16,958 nucleotides of DNA from positions 1 through 16,958 of the forward strand of contig JAHEIK010000028.1 of NCBI GenBank assembly GCA_024639415.1, given 5' to 3'. The number at the start of each line of letters is the position of its first letter. Position 1 is the stretch's first letter. The stretch is from Planctomycetota bacterium. GTDB taxonomy: Bacteria > Planctomycetota > PLA2 > JAEUHO01. The position numbers and the translations under genes were made by a program. The notes under the pieces were generated by a model. It was not told where the DNA came from. It did no database searches and saw only the letters and a program-made list of their open reading frames with translations. Shown here piece after piece: positions 5,371 through 14,200 of this stretch.

Positions 5371-7074
5371 CTAGTAGTTGAGGAACGCGTCGAGGATGTT
5401 CTCCGTGATGACGTTCGCGCCGAAGATGCGCGCCGTCTTCTGGATGTCCTCGAGCGGGCTGGCCGCTGCGGTCTCTTCTTCCTCATCGTCCTCGGACGGC
5501 GCCTCGGCGGGCGCGGCCCAGGAGTTGGGAACGATGATGTACTGGGTCTGACCGTTCGGCGCGTCCTGCACGACGACGCCCAGCTTCGCGAGGCGCTCGG
5601 CTGCCATGGCCTTGGGCCACTTGTCGAGCTTCGCGGCGAAGTAGACGTAGATCGTGGCGCCCTTCTCGTAGAAGGGGTTGTGGATGTCGTCGCCACCGCC
5701 GACGGTGCCGGAGAGGATCCGGCACTTGGCGCTGTGATCACCCGTGACGCGGACGACCAGGATCTCACCCTTCATGACGCGGTGACCGTTGCGGTCGTGG
5801 CCGCTGACGCCGAACTTCTGTCCGACGAACGCCTTGTCCTTGTGGCCCAGGTCGATCATGGCGGTGCCGAGCGTGTTGTTGGCGACGAGGACCTTGCCGT
5901 CGTCGTCGTTGCGCGCGATGACCAGATCCTGCTTCTCCTTGAGGAGGCGGTTCTGCTCCTTGCGAGCCTCGATCTCACGCTTGAGACCCGTCTCGACCTT
6001 CGTGGCGTCTTCCTTGGTCTTGGCCGACTCGTTCTCGGCGGTCGTGGCACGGATGGCGTTGCGGTTCGCGCGCTCGGTCTCGGCGTTCACCCGCTCGGTG
6101 AGCTGGTTGACATCGTTGGTGCGGGCGGTCTGCTCGGTCTCGAGTGCCGTCTGGCGCTTGGCGAGCTCTACGTCCTTGGCGGCGGTGTCCTTGCGGAGCT
6201 GGGTGACTTCCTGTGCCCAACCGGCCATGTTGGCCTTGAGCTCAGCAGCCATGCGCTTGAACGCGTCGTCCAAGCCGACGAGGCCGGCCTCGACGGTCTG
6301 CTTGCCGGTGTCCGTGTACGTGAAGAAGTGGACGGTCACGCCCTCCTTCTGGATGTCACCCCACGTGCCGGGCGCTGCGATGCGCGCGGTGTACTCGGTC
6401 CAACCTTCCATCTCGGAGAGGGCCTGCAGGTCGGCGTTGTACTCCGCGACCTTGTTCTCCCAGTCCTTGAGCTCGGAGTTGTAGTCCGCCTTGCCCTGCT
6501 CGTCGTCCGGGTCCGCAGGGGACGCGGGACGCGAGAACTGGATCTCCGCCCACTTGGCACGGACGCTGGCGAGCTTCTCCTTGAAGGCGCTGCTCAACGT
6601 CTTGAACGTGTGAGGCTTCTCCTCACCCGTCTTCGTCGTGTGCAGGCGCGCTTCGCGCTCGAAGTTGAGCTGCGCGGCCGCGAGCAGGCGCTTCATGATG
6701 CCGTCGACGGTCTGACCGTCCTCGGCGCCGGGCACGACGCCGTCAGGCTTGAAGTGCTGCCTGACGAGGTTGGCCTCCGTGATCGGGATGCTGGTCTCGG
6801 CATAGCTGATCGTCTTCAGCGGGAAGTTCTTGTACTCCCAGCCGACAGCGGAACTGATTGCCTTCAGTTCTTCGATCGCCCGGACCGCGTCAGCATTCAA
6901 GGCGACGTTCTTCGCCTTCGCCGCAGCGAGGTCCTGCGTCATCTTGTCCTGCTTGTCGGTCTCGTCGTACCACATCCAGACGAACACCAGCAGGAGGATG
7001 AGCGCGATGATGAACGCCCAGTTCGTCGATCCGCGCTGGCGCCCTGCCGTCGAGAGCTTGCGATGGGACTGCAT
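5371..7074 (-). CDS. Membrane-anchored coiled-coil protein with C-terminal beta-rich and BRCT-like regions (uncharacterised)
   Basis: No named family is certain. The 567-residue product has a short basic N-terminus, one transmembrane segment at about 19-36 (FIIALILLLVFVWMW), and a mostly helical body: charged helices at about 40-75 and 120-225, then a long Ala/Glu/Lys/Arg-rich heptad-like coiled coil at about 270-390. A beta-rich domain follows (about 392-456; GKVLVANNTLGTAMIDLG, then GEILVVRVTGDHSAKCRI), then a region like a degenerate BRCT fold (about 466-516; NPFYEKGATIYVYFA through TQYIIVPNS), then an acidic run and a short helical tail. I recall this order from uncharacterised planctomycete proteins; that is memory, not a search. 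The bulk is probably outside the cytoplasmic membrane. The ATG at 7074 has GGAG 8 nt upstream. It is a single-gene unit with its own terminator and candidate promoter. Confidence 0.85.
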   Translation of the reverse strand: MQSHRKLSTAGRQRGSTNWAFIIALILLLVFVWMWYDETDKQDKMTQDLAAAKAKNVALNADAVRAIEELKAISSAVGWEYKNFPLKTISYAETSIPITEANLVRQHFKPDGVVPGAEDGQTVDGIMKRLLAAAQLNFEREARLHTTKTGEEKPHTFKTLSSAFKEKLASVRAKWAEIQFSRPASPADPDDEQGKADYNSELKDWENKVAEYNADLQALSEMEGWTEYTARIAAPGTWGDIQKEGVTVHFFTYTDTGKQTVEAGLVGLDDAFKRMAAELKANMAGWAQEVTQLRKDTAAKDVELAKRQTALETEQTARTNDVNQLTERVNAETERANRNAIRATTAENESAKTKEDATKVETGLKREIEARKEQNRLLKEKQDLVIARNDDDGKVLVANNTLGTAMIDLGHKDKAFVGQKFGVSGHDRNGHRVMKGEILVVRVTGDHSAKCRILSGTVGGGDDIHNPFYEKGATIYVYFAAKLDKWPKAMAAERLAKLGVVVQDAPNGQTQYIIVPNSWAAPAEAPSEDDEEEETAAASPLEDIQKTARIFGANVITENILDAFLNY

Positions 7075-7191
7075 TCGGTTGTCTCCGACCCGTCCTGGTC
7101 CTGTGTAGGCACGGCCACGCGGTTGGGGCGCAGGCGTACCGGAATCAGAAACCGGCCGACATCGGTGCCGACCGGCCTCCCACCCGCGGAC

Positions 7192-7221
7192 AAGGTAGCA
7201 GCCCGCTGGAGCGTGGGTCAA
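7192..7221 (-). promoter_or_regulatory. Candidate sigma70-type promoter for the coiled-coil protein gene
   Basis: On the minus strand TTGACC (7216-7221) is followed after 18 nt by TACCTT (7192-7197). Transcription would start near 7185, giving a leader of about 110 nt. Confidence 0.4.
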
Positions 7222-7275
7222 CATCCGGGCACCCGGCCTATTCGCTGCAAATGTGGAAGCCGTCGAGGGTTCCGC

Positions 7276-7303
7276 TTGACCCCTCCTAGGCGCCTCCTAT
7301 CGT
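7276..7303 (+). promoter_or_regulatory. Candidate sigma70-type promoter for coaE-rho
   Basis: TTGACC (7276-7281), a 16-bp spacer and TATCGT (7298-7303) face coaE. Transcription would start near 7310, leaving a leader of about 280 nt before the proposed coaE start. The -35 is identical to that of the divergent candidate at 7192-7221. The rest of 7075-7589 shows no convincing gene. Confidence 0.42.
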
Positions 7304-7317
7304 GGTGCGCGAGCTTC

Positions 7318-7376
7318 GGGACCGGCGATCGGCCCCGAAGGCGACCGCGATCCGGTCCCCGCGCCTGCCCAGGCGC
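7318..7376 (+). promoter_or_regulatory. Hairpins in the coaE-rho leader
   Basis: GGGACCGG (7318-7325) pairs exactly with CCGGTCCC (7352-7359), enclosing 26 nt. Immediately after, GCGCCT (7361-7366) pairs with AGGCGC (7371-7376). A further small stem, CCGCC/GGCGG, lies just upstream of coaE at about 7511-7526. No U-tract is present, so this is not an intrinsic terminator; it could be leader structure or chance in GC-rich DNA. Confidence 0.3.
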
Positions 7377-7577
7377 CCTCGAGGCCCAGTCCACCTCGGG
7401 GTGCCCGCCGCACCGGCGCAGCCCGATGGCCCATGAGAAGGGCCCACGAGGCTCGGGGCGGCCGGACCCTCGACGTTGACGCGCACAGAGACCCGATGCG
7501 AACAAAGACCGCCCCTGCAGGCGGTTCGAGAAACCCGAGCGCGGCGGGTGCGACGTAGCAGAGCGCCCCCGCGGCAG

Positions 7578-7582
7578 AAGGA
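7578..7582 (+). promoter_or_regulatory. Ribosome-binding site deciding the coaE start
   Basis: AAGGA, 7 nt before CTG at 7590, is the only well-placed Shine-Dalgarno ahead of the conserved CoaE P-loop. It supports a rare CTG start over TTG 7476, GTG 7548 or ATG 7674, none of which has a comparable site. Confidence 0.45.
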
Positions 7583-7589
7583 AAGACCC

Positions 7590-8357
7590 CTGGCAACCCC
7601 GAACACGAGCCATACGAATCCCGACCCGGCGCAGCCCGGCCTGCCGCTCAAGGTCGAGCGGATCGCGCTCGGAATGCTGGGTGGCATCGGCTCCGGAAAG
7701 AGCTACGTAGCGCGGCGCGCCGCCGAGCTGGCCCCGGGCGTGGTGGTGAACGCCGATGCGATCGCCCACGAGGGGCTGCGCCTCTTCGCTGCGGACGGCC
7801 GCCTGGCCGAGGCCATCGGCGCCGAGTTCGTGCGCGACGGCAAGCCCGACGTCAAGACGCTTGGCACGCGCGCCTTCGAGGATCCGGCGCTGCTGCGCCG
7901 CCTCGAGCGCCTCGTACACCCCTACGTCCACGCGGCCATCAAGGTGGCCATCCGGGATTTCCGCTCCGGCGCGGGCCCCGCGCTGCTGGTGCTCGACGTC
8001 CCGTTGCTCATCGAGGTCGGCCTGGATCGGCAGTGCGACGCGCTGTGGTACGTCGAGACCCCGGACGACCTGCGCGTGGAGCGTGCGGCCCAACGCGGCC
8101 TCACCCTGGAGCAGATCCACATGCGCGAGGCCTTCCAGAGCCCCCGCGAGCGCAAGCGCGGTCGTGCGAACCTCGTCATCCGCAACGATGTCGATCAGGC
8201 TGCCCTCGACGCGCAGCTCCTGGCCGGCCTGACGGCCCTCGGGCTGCAGCCGACAGGCGCGAGTACGACGAATCCGCCCCCCGCGGATCCGCCGGCCGGC
8301 GAGCGAGCCGGTAGCGACGGCGCAGGGGCACGTACGTCCCAAGAGCGCGCCCCCTAG
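7590..8357 (+). CDS. coaE: Dephospho-CoA kinase
   Basis: CoaE phosphorylates the 3'-hydroxyl of dephospho-CoA with ATP, the last step of coenzyme A synthesis, in the cytoplasm. Seen: the P-loop LGGIGSGKS just after IALGM; NADAIAHE, equivalent to the family's substrate-binding DAD segment; LLRRLERLVHPYV, matching the conserved 'HP' helix; LVLDVPLLIEVGLD, equivalent to the usual I-PLLFE; then ERAAQRGLT, the lid region, and LVIRNDVDQAAL, matching the usual ADxVIxN end with N in place of AD. The 255 residues include a Pro/Ala/Gly-rich tail of about 35 residues that is probably disordered. The start is uncertain: CTG at 7590 fits the ribosome-binding site; ATG at 7674 would cut into the first beta strand. 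rho begins 111 nt downstream and is probably in the same transcript. Confidence 0.88.
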   Translation: MATPNTSHTNPDPAQPGLPLKVERIALGMLGGIGSGKSYVARRAAELAPGVVVNADAIAHEGLRLFAADGRLAEAIGAEFVRDGKPDVKTLGTRAFEDPALLRRLERLVHPYVHAAIKVAIRDFRSGAGPALLVLDVPLLIEVGLDRQCDALWYVETPDDLRVERAAQRGLTLEQIHMREAFQSPRERKRGRANLVIRNDVDQAALDAQLLAGLTALGLQPTGASTTNPPPADPPAGERAGSDGAGARTSQERAP

Positions 8358-8468
8358 TACCCACGTCGAGATCCCCAAGAGAACTCGTCCCCCCAACCCA
8401 TTCCTCGGCAGCCGGCGGCGTACCACGCCGCAGCTCCCGACGTATTCCCCCTGAGAGAGTGCCAGCAC

Positions 8469-10376
8469 ATGGCTGCAAAGAAGAAGGCCTCGAAGGCGAA
8501 GTCCCCCAAGAAGAGGGCCGCCAAGAAGAGCGCCAAGAAGGCGGCGGCGCGCAAGCAGAGCGCGAAGAAGGCCGCGAAGAAGAAGGCTGCCAAGAAGGTT
8601 GCCAAGAAGGTCGCCAAGAAGGTCGCCAAGAAGGTCGCCAAGAAGGCGACGGCTGCCCGCAAGAGCGCCAAGAAGGCGGCGGCCCCGAAGAAGCGTGCGA
8701 AGCAGGCCGTACGGAAGAAGTCCGCGGCCCGCCGGCTCGCGGCCGAGGACGAGACGGCGCTCGACATGCCCGTCGACACCGCCGCGCAGGCGGACGGCGC
8801 TGCACCCGAGCAGCCGGCTGCCGAGCGTGAGACGCCCCAGGCGGAGCGCGCGGACACGGGCGTCGGCTCCGTCGGCCTCACCCGCCGCCGCCGCCGCGTA
8901 GGCAGTGCCGGCCGGAGCGCCGGAGCCGACGAGGGCCAAGGCGACGCCGCACCGACCAAGCGGGCGCGCCGCGCGATTCCGCCGCTGCCCGACGAGGACG
9001 AGGAGTTCGTCCCGTTCGAAGAGGAGCGGCCGCGGCGCCGGCGCCCGCGCAAGCGGGGCAAGCCGGGCGTCGATCGCGCCCTCGTCCAGAAGCTCGAGAA
9101 GGTCCGCCGCGGCGACCTGCACATCTCGGAGCTCGATGAACTCTCCGACGACGACATCGCGGCACTGGCGCGCCATGCCGGCCTCAAGCCCCGCAAGGGC
9201 GAGCGCCGCAACGAGACCATCTACCGCCTCGTGAACGAGGGTTCGCGCGGCGGCGAGGAGCCGCAGGAGTTGGTCGTCGTCGAGGGCTTGCTCGAACTGC
9301 ACCCCGACAACTACGGCTTCCTGCGTCAGCCCCAGCGCAACTACACCCAGCATCCTGACGACGTCTACGTCGCCGCGGGCATGGTGCGTCGCTTGAACCT
9401 GCGCCCGGGCCACTGGATCACGGGCAAGGCCCAGCGGCGCCGCCCGAACCAGCCCCAGCTGGCGCTGCACACGATCGACGAGGTCAACCACGAGAGTCCC
9501 GACAAGCTGAAGGACCAGGTCGACTTCGACAAGCTCACCGTCATCTACCCGGACCAACGGCTGCCGCTAGAGACCACCCCCGACGACGTCGAGATGCGGG
9601 TGATGGACATCTTCTGCCCGCTGGGTCGCGGACAGCGTGGACTCATCGTCGCACCGCCCCGCACCGGCAAGACGATCATGCTCACGAAGCTCGCGGACGC
9701 GATCGCGACCAACAGCCCGGACGTGGACATCGTCGTGCTGCTCGTCGACGAGCGGCCGGAAGAAGTCACGAACATGCGTCGCTCCGTGCGCGGCGAGGTG
9801 ATCGCCTCGACCTTCGACAAGCCGGCGAGCAACCACATCCGTGTCGCCGAGCTGGTGATGGACAAGGTCAAGCGCATGGTGGAGTTCGGGCGGCACGTCG
9901 TGCTGCTGCTGGACTCGATCACGCGCATGGGCCGCGCGTACAACAACCAGACCGGCGGCAGCGGCCGCATCCTGACAGGCGGGCTGGACGCGAAGGCCCT
10001 GACGAAGCCGAAGCGCTTCTTCGGATCTGCGCGCAACGTCGAAGATGGCGGCAGCCTGACGATCGTCGCCACGGCGCTCGTGGACACGGGCAGCCGCATG
10101 GACGAGGTGATCTTCGAGGAGTTCAAGGGCACCGGCAACATGGAGCTCGTGCTGAGCCGCGACATGGCGAATGCGCGTGTGTGGCCGGCGATCGACGTGC
10201 CGAAGTCGGCGACGCGTAACGAGGACCTGCTGATGCACCCCGACGAGTTGCGGCGCGTCACGCTGCTGCGGCGCGGTATCACCGGCCAGGACCCGCAGGG
10301 CGTCATGCTCGCGCTGCGCGACAAGATGAAGGTCTGCTCCACGAACGCGGAGTTCTTGATGCAGCTTGGCAACTGA
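8469..10376 (+). CDS. rho: Transcription termination factor Rho with long basic N-terminal extension
   Basis: Rho is the hexameric RNA helicase that ends untranslated transcripts. The conserved part starts with a Rho-N helical domain (about 218-256), then the cold-shock-like RNA-binding domain (GLLELHPDNYGFLR, 273-286; PDDVYV; RRLNLRPGHWITGK, 307-320). The ATPase core has Walker A APPRTGKT (395-402), VVLLLDSITR (477-486, Walker B), the Q-loop area GGSGRILTGGLDAKAL (496-511) and the R-loop stretch GTGNMEL (554-560). At 635 residues it is over 200 longer than E. coli Rho (419). The extra part is an H1-like Lys/Ala tract (1-90) with four exact VAKK repeats, an acidic/Ala part (91-130), Arg clusters (139-143, 165-168, 188-198) and an acidic patch (175-187). 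The ATG at 8469 has a weak GAGAGAG site. It is convergent with slt, separated by a palindromic element. Confidence 0.97.
   Translation: MAAKKKASKAKSPKKRAAKKSAKKAAARKQSAKKAAKKKAAKKVAKKVAKKVAKKVAKKATAARKSAKKAAAPKKRAKQAVRKKSAARRLAAEDETALDMPVDTAAQADGAAPEQPAAERETPQAERADTGVGSVGLTRRRRRVGSAGRSAGADEGQGDAAPTKRARRAIPPLPDEDEEFVPFEEERPRRRRPRKRGKPGVDRALVQKLEKVRRGDLHISELDELSDDDIAALARHAGLKPRKGERRNETIYRLVNEGSRGGEEPQELVVVEGLLELHPDNYGFLRQPQRNYTQHPDDVYVAAGMVRRLNLRPGHWITGKAQRRRPNQPQLALHTIDEVNHESPDKLKDQVDFDKLTVIYPDQRLPLETTPDDVEMRVMDIFCPLGRGQRGLIVAPPRTGKTIMLTKLADAIATNSPDVDIVVLLVDERPEEVTNMRRSVRGEVIASTFDKPASNHIRVAELVMDKVKRMVEFGRHVVLLLDSITRMGRAYNNQTGGSGRILTGGLDAKALTKPKRFFGSARNVEDGGSLTIVATALVDTGSRMDEVIFEEFKGTGNMELVLSRDMANARVWPAIDVPKSATRNEDLLMHPDELRRVTLLRRGITGQDPQGVMLALRDKMKVCSTNAEFLMQLGN
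8598..8645 (+). repeat. 12-bp tandem repeat inside rho, four copies
   Basis: The unit GT(T/C)GCCAAGAAG occurs four times in frame, encoding VAKK each time, preceded by a degenerate copy (GCTGCCAAGAAG, 8586-8597). Being in frame, copy-number change would lengthen or shorten the basic tail without breaking the gene. Confidence 0.9.
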
Positions 10377-10396
10377 GAATTCGCAGATACGGCTAG

Positions 10397-10620
10397 CGGT
10401 AGGGGCGCCCCAAGGTCCTGAGCGAGCGGAGCGAGTCGAGGGGCCGCGTGCGCGCCCCGAGGAGCCTCCGCCGTGCGAGGCGCGTTGTTGCGGTTCGCCG
10501 TGCAAGGCGAGCGGCCGCAAACATGGGATCGCCCACCATGCGGGACGCGGAACTGCCGGGACAACGACGGGCGCGCACGCGGCCCTGCGCCATGCGCAGG
10601 ACCTTGGGGCGCCCCTACGG
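10397..10620. repeat. 224-bp terminal-inverted-repeat element between convergent rho and slt
   Basis: The end arms 10397-10419 and 10598-10620 are 23-bp inverted repeats with one mismatch, containing GTAGGGGCGCCCCAAGGTCC. Inside, GGCCGCGTGCGCGCCC occurs at 10442-10457 and, inverted, at 10569-10584. Each half has a different intervening stem: GAGCGAGCGGAGCGAGTC-type on the left and CCTGCGC/GCGCAGG on the right. The core GGGGCGCCCC is self-complementary. No transposase or convincing frame is present, so a non-autonomous (MITE-like) or REP-type unit is likely. By position it could help end transcription from both sides. It fills most of the 264-bp rho-slt gap. Confidence 0.85.
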
Positions 10621-10640
10621 GGAGCGGCGGGCGCCGCTCC

Positions 10641-11201
10641 CTACCGCACCCCATACCGCCGCCGGTAGGTGTCCCGGAAGCGCAGGACGCGCGTCAGGTG
10701 CTTGCGCGTCTCCTCGAAGCCCTCGCGTTCGATCACGCCACGCGGGGAGGCGTCGGGCGCGGCCGCGCGCCAGCGGTTCACGCGCGTGGGCCCTGCGTTG
10801 TAGGCAGCGAGGGCGAACGGCACCTGGCCGTCGTAGCGCCCGAGCAAGCGTGAGAGATACGACGCGCCGAGGCGCACGTTGAGCGGGCCTTCTTTCAGAC
10901 GCTCCACGGCGTAGGCCTTGACCTTCAAGCGCTTGGCCTCGGCCGCGGCCGTGGCGGGCATCAACTGGAGGAGCCCCACGGCTCCGGCGTGACTCACGGC
11001 CTCCGCATCGCCGCCGCTCTCCGCCGCCATCAGGCCGCGCAGCAGGTTCGCCTCGACGCGGAACTCGCGCGCCGCGGACTCGATGTAGGGGTCCCAACGC
11101 GCGAGGTCGGGCGCCGCGGCAGCGCGCCGCCAACCGGCCCACGCCGCCAGGCCGGCGGCGACAACCAACGCGAGGACCGCAGCCGAGCGCCGTACGCTCA
11201 C
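10641..11201 (-). CDS. Lytic transglycosylase (SLT/goose-lysozyme-like fold), secreted or membrane-anchored
   Basis: The enzyme family cleaves the MurNAc-GlcNAc bond of peptidoglycan, forming 1,6-anhydro ends, in the periplasm. The 186-residue product has an N-terminal hydrophobic segment (about 8-23, uncleaved anchor or signal) and one SLT domain (about 35-180). Catalytic glutamate is E61 in LMAAESGGD; AVGLLQLMPATA (74-85) and ALAAYNAGPTRVNRW (130-144) are the hallmark motifs. The C-terminal EETRKHLTRVLRF is typical of Slt70/MltC-like domains. Because it lacks other domains, no family-specific symbol is given. The GTG start at 11201 overlaps the stop of the HEAT-repeat gene by 4 nt (GTGA), so the two are translated together, suggesting an envelope role for both. 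Confidence 0.93.
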   Translation of the reverse strand: MSVRRSAAVLALVVAAGLAAWAGWRRAAAAPDLARWDPYIESAAREFRVEANLLRGLMAAESGGDAEAVSHAGAVGLLQLMPATAAAEAKRLKVKAYAVERLKEGPLNVRLGASYLSRLLGRYDGQVPFALAAYNAGPTRVNRWRAAAPDASPRGVIEREGFEETRKHLTRVLRFRDTYRRRYGVR

Positions 11202-14200
11202 CGGATCGGCTTGATCGCGCTGCGCCCCTCGAGCCAGCGGCTCCAGAGGTCGGCTGCGCGCGCCGCTTCGGCGGCGGGCGTGCCCCGCTCGATGCGGTCG
11301 CCCTCGCGGTGGCCGGTCAGTCGCTCCAGCGCAAGCGCGGCGTTGCGGCGCAGCACCGCATCATCATCGCGCAGCACGCGGACGAGCAACGGCCCGGCTC
11401 CAAGCTCCTGCTTGCCCTCGAGGTAGGCGGCGAGCGGGCCGACGTCGTAGCCCTTGCGCTTGAGCGCCTCGCGGAACCACACGCGGTCGCTCTTGGCGCG
11501 CATGCGGGGATCGTCGTACCACTCTTCGTAGCGCTGTGCGACAGCGCTGTAGCCACGCTCGGCGAAGCGCGTGGACGTGAGGTTCTCGATGGCGACGAGC
11601 GCCTCGTCACGTTGCTTCCCCTCGCCCTTGCGCAGGATCTGCAGGAGGAACGGGAACGACTCGGCCATGTTGTGGCCGGCGGCGCGCAGGGCGGCGGCGT
11701 GACGGACGCGGGCGTCGCGGTCGCCGAGGTAGGAGCGCAGGAGGGCAGGCACGATGTCGCCCTCGAAGCGGCCCAGCACGTCCACCAGGCGCGCGCGGCG
11801 CTCGGGATCGGGCTCGCCTCCCGTCAGGTGCTCGACGAGCGCGAAGCGCGCTTCGTCGGTGCCCAGGTTGGCAAGCGTGCGACCGGCGGTCTCGCGCACG
11901 CTCGGGTCGCGATCGCTGAGCAGGTAGTAGCGCAGCAGACGCACGGCGTCGCGGTGGTTGCTGCGCGCCATGGCCTCGAGCGCGGCCGCGCGCAAGGCAC
12001 CGGAGCGCTCGTCCTTGCGCTCCTCTGCCATCACGCGGGTCAGGAAGCGATGCGAGTCCGGGTCGGAGCGGATGTAGCCCAGGGCCCTCGTGACCTCGAG
12101 CTTCGCGCTGAAGCTGCCGCCGTGATAGAGCTGCTCGAGCTTCTGCACGATGCCCGGCTCTCCGATGTAGGCCAGCCCGATCAAGGCGCCGATGGACACG
12201 CTCGGCTCCTCCTTGTCCATGCTCAGCACCTCGAGGCCCGGCCGCAGACGCTCGTAGACGGCGGCAACCTGCTCATCCGACATGCTGCGCATCTGGCCGC
12301 TCTCGACGAGCAGGCGGGTGGCGTGCGCGCCGGCGGCACGCATGGACGGGCGCTCATCGGCGAACGCCTTGCGGATGCGCTCCACGCCACCATCGAGCAG
12401 GAGGCCGGCGAGGATGGTGCGCGCCTCGGACTCCCGCCGCACGGCCACGGCGCTCACGATCTCCTCGCGCACCTCGTCGTGGCCCTGCTGGATGACCCAG
12501 CGCAGGGCGTCGGCCTCCATGCGACCGAAGGACTCGCGCTTGGTCAGCTCCTGCGCGAGGTGACGCGCCTCGGCCTTCAGGAGGCGCCCGTCTTCCTGCT
12601 GCAGCAGGGCCAGGGCCTCCGCCCGCGCCACGTCGTCGGGAAGGTCGTCGAATGCGAACACGATCGCAGACTGCAGGAGTGCGCGGCGTTGATCCGGCTC
12701 GGCCTGGGCCATGAGCTCGACGTTCGTCTTCCAGAAGGACTGCACGTCCGGCCACTTGTCCGTGTCGCGGTAGCGCTGCCAGAGATTCGCGTCGATGAGC
12801 GCGTTCATGCGCATGCGGATGCGCTCGTACTTGCGCCGATGATCCTGGCGCTCCGGCTCGTCGAGCCCGATCGTCTCGGCGCTGACCGTCATGCGCTTGC
12901 GCTGGTTCAGCACGCCGAGCGTGACGGCCACGTGCTCGTTCGCGCGCTCCCCTCCCCGCTCGACGACCGAGAACAGGCCCTCCCCCTCGAGGAAGGACAC
13001 GAGGCCCTCGAAGACGCGTCGATGCAGCAGGAACGCGCCGCGTCGCTCGGCACCACCCTCGGCGATGAACGTGGCGGCGCGGCGGCGGCCGTTCGCTGCG
13101 ATCGCATCGAAGCGCACGTAGGCACGCGCCACGTCGGTGGCCTCGAGCTTCTGCAGGGGGCGGCGCGCCCGGAAGCTCGCCCGGTTGGTCTGCCACCACT
13201 GCGCCCAGGCGACGGCCGTGTCGGGCAGGTCCCGACCGGAGAGTCGCCGGAGGGCTGCGAAGACGCTCGGCGACACGGAGCTGTAGTCGCGGAAGTGCGC
13301 CCCGCCCACGGTGCTGATCAACGTATCCACGACGCGGCCGTCGAGCAGGTTGCCGATGCTCGGGTCCCGCGAGTCCAGGGCGCCGTAGGCGAGTCCGACG
13401 GCGGCGGCGCCGCGCGAGAGCTTCTCGGGATGCAGCAACCCGCGACGCCCGGTCAGCTCGACGACGGTCGTGTCCTCGAAGGGATTGGACACGTTCGCGC
13501 GGGCGGTCTCGACGAGCGCGATGATCGCGTAGGCGCGCTCACGGGCGCCCGCTTCGCGCGCGTAGGCGTTCAGGCGTTTCACGAGCGCCGCGTCTGCGCG
13601 CTTGGCGAGCAGGCGTGAGGCAGCGTGCGACACCGAGGGCGAGAGGTCGCTGAGGGACTGCACGAGACGTTCGTCGACATCGTCCACGGCCGCGGGTGCG
13701 AGCAGCGTGAGGCCGGCGATGCGCACGGCCGCCTTCTCGGACTCGAGGAGCTGGATGATGCGGTGGCGATCCGGGGCGCCGACCTTGCCGGCGAGGAACT
13801 CGGCGGCCTTCTGGCGGAAGACCGGCTTGCTCGACAGGGTCAGGAAGCTGATGAGCCAGTCCTTCGTCTCCTGCGGATCGAGGCCGAAGGCTGCGTTGAA
13901 GAACACCTCCGCGCGGCTCGCGTTCGTGCGCTTGGCCGCCGCGCCCAGGATGACCTGGACGTGCACGGCCTCACCGACCTTGCCGAGCACCCAGGCGGCG
14001 CCGGCCTGCACGGCGGGGTCGCCCTCCTTGAGCGTGCGCACGAGGTAGGGCACCGTCTCCTTGCCTGCGAGGAAGAGGTTCTCGGCGGCGCGCGTCGCCT
14101 TGCGGTCAGGCCACGTGCGCAGCTTGGCGATGTAGCCGTCGATCGGATCGTTGGAGACGGGCGCAGCAGGTGTGCCCTTGGGGGCCTTCGTGGCCGGGCC

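Noticed and set aside
5359..7479. Open frame of 706 codons on the plus strand opposite the coiled-coil gene
   Set aside because: It begins inside the opposite gene's terminator region, has no family motif, and the minus strand has promoter, ribosome-binding site and terminator.
7218..9557. Open frame of 779 codons on the minus strand opposite coaE and rho
   Set aside because: It is antisense to two clearly recognised genes, contains Leu/Gly/Arg-rich low-complexity sequence and has no recognisable motif; long antisense frames are expected at this GC content.
11309..13618. Open frame of 769 codons on the plus strand opposite the HEAT-repeat gene
   Set aside because: The minus strand has a signal peptide, HEAT repeats and coupled stop/start; the plus frame has biased, motif-free composition.
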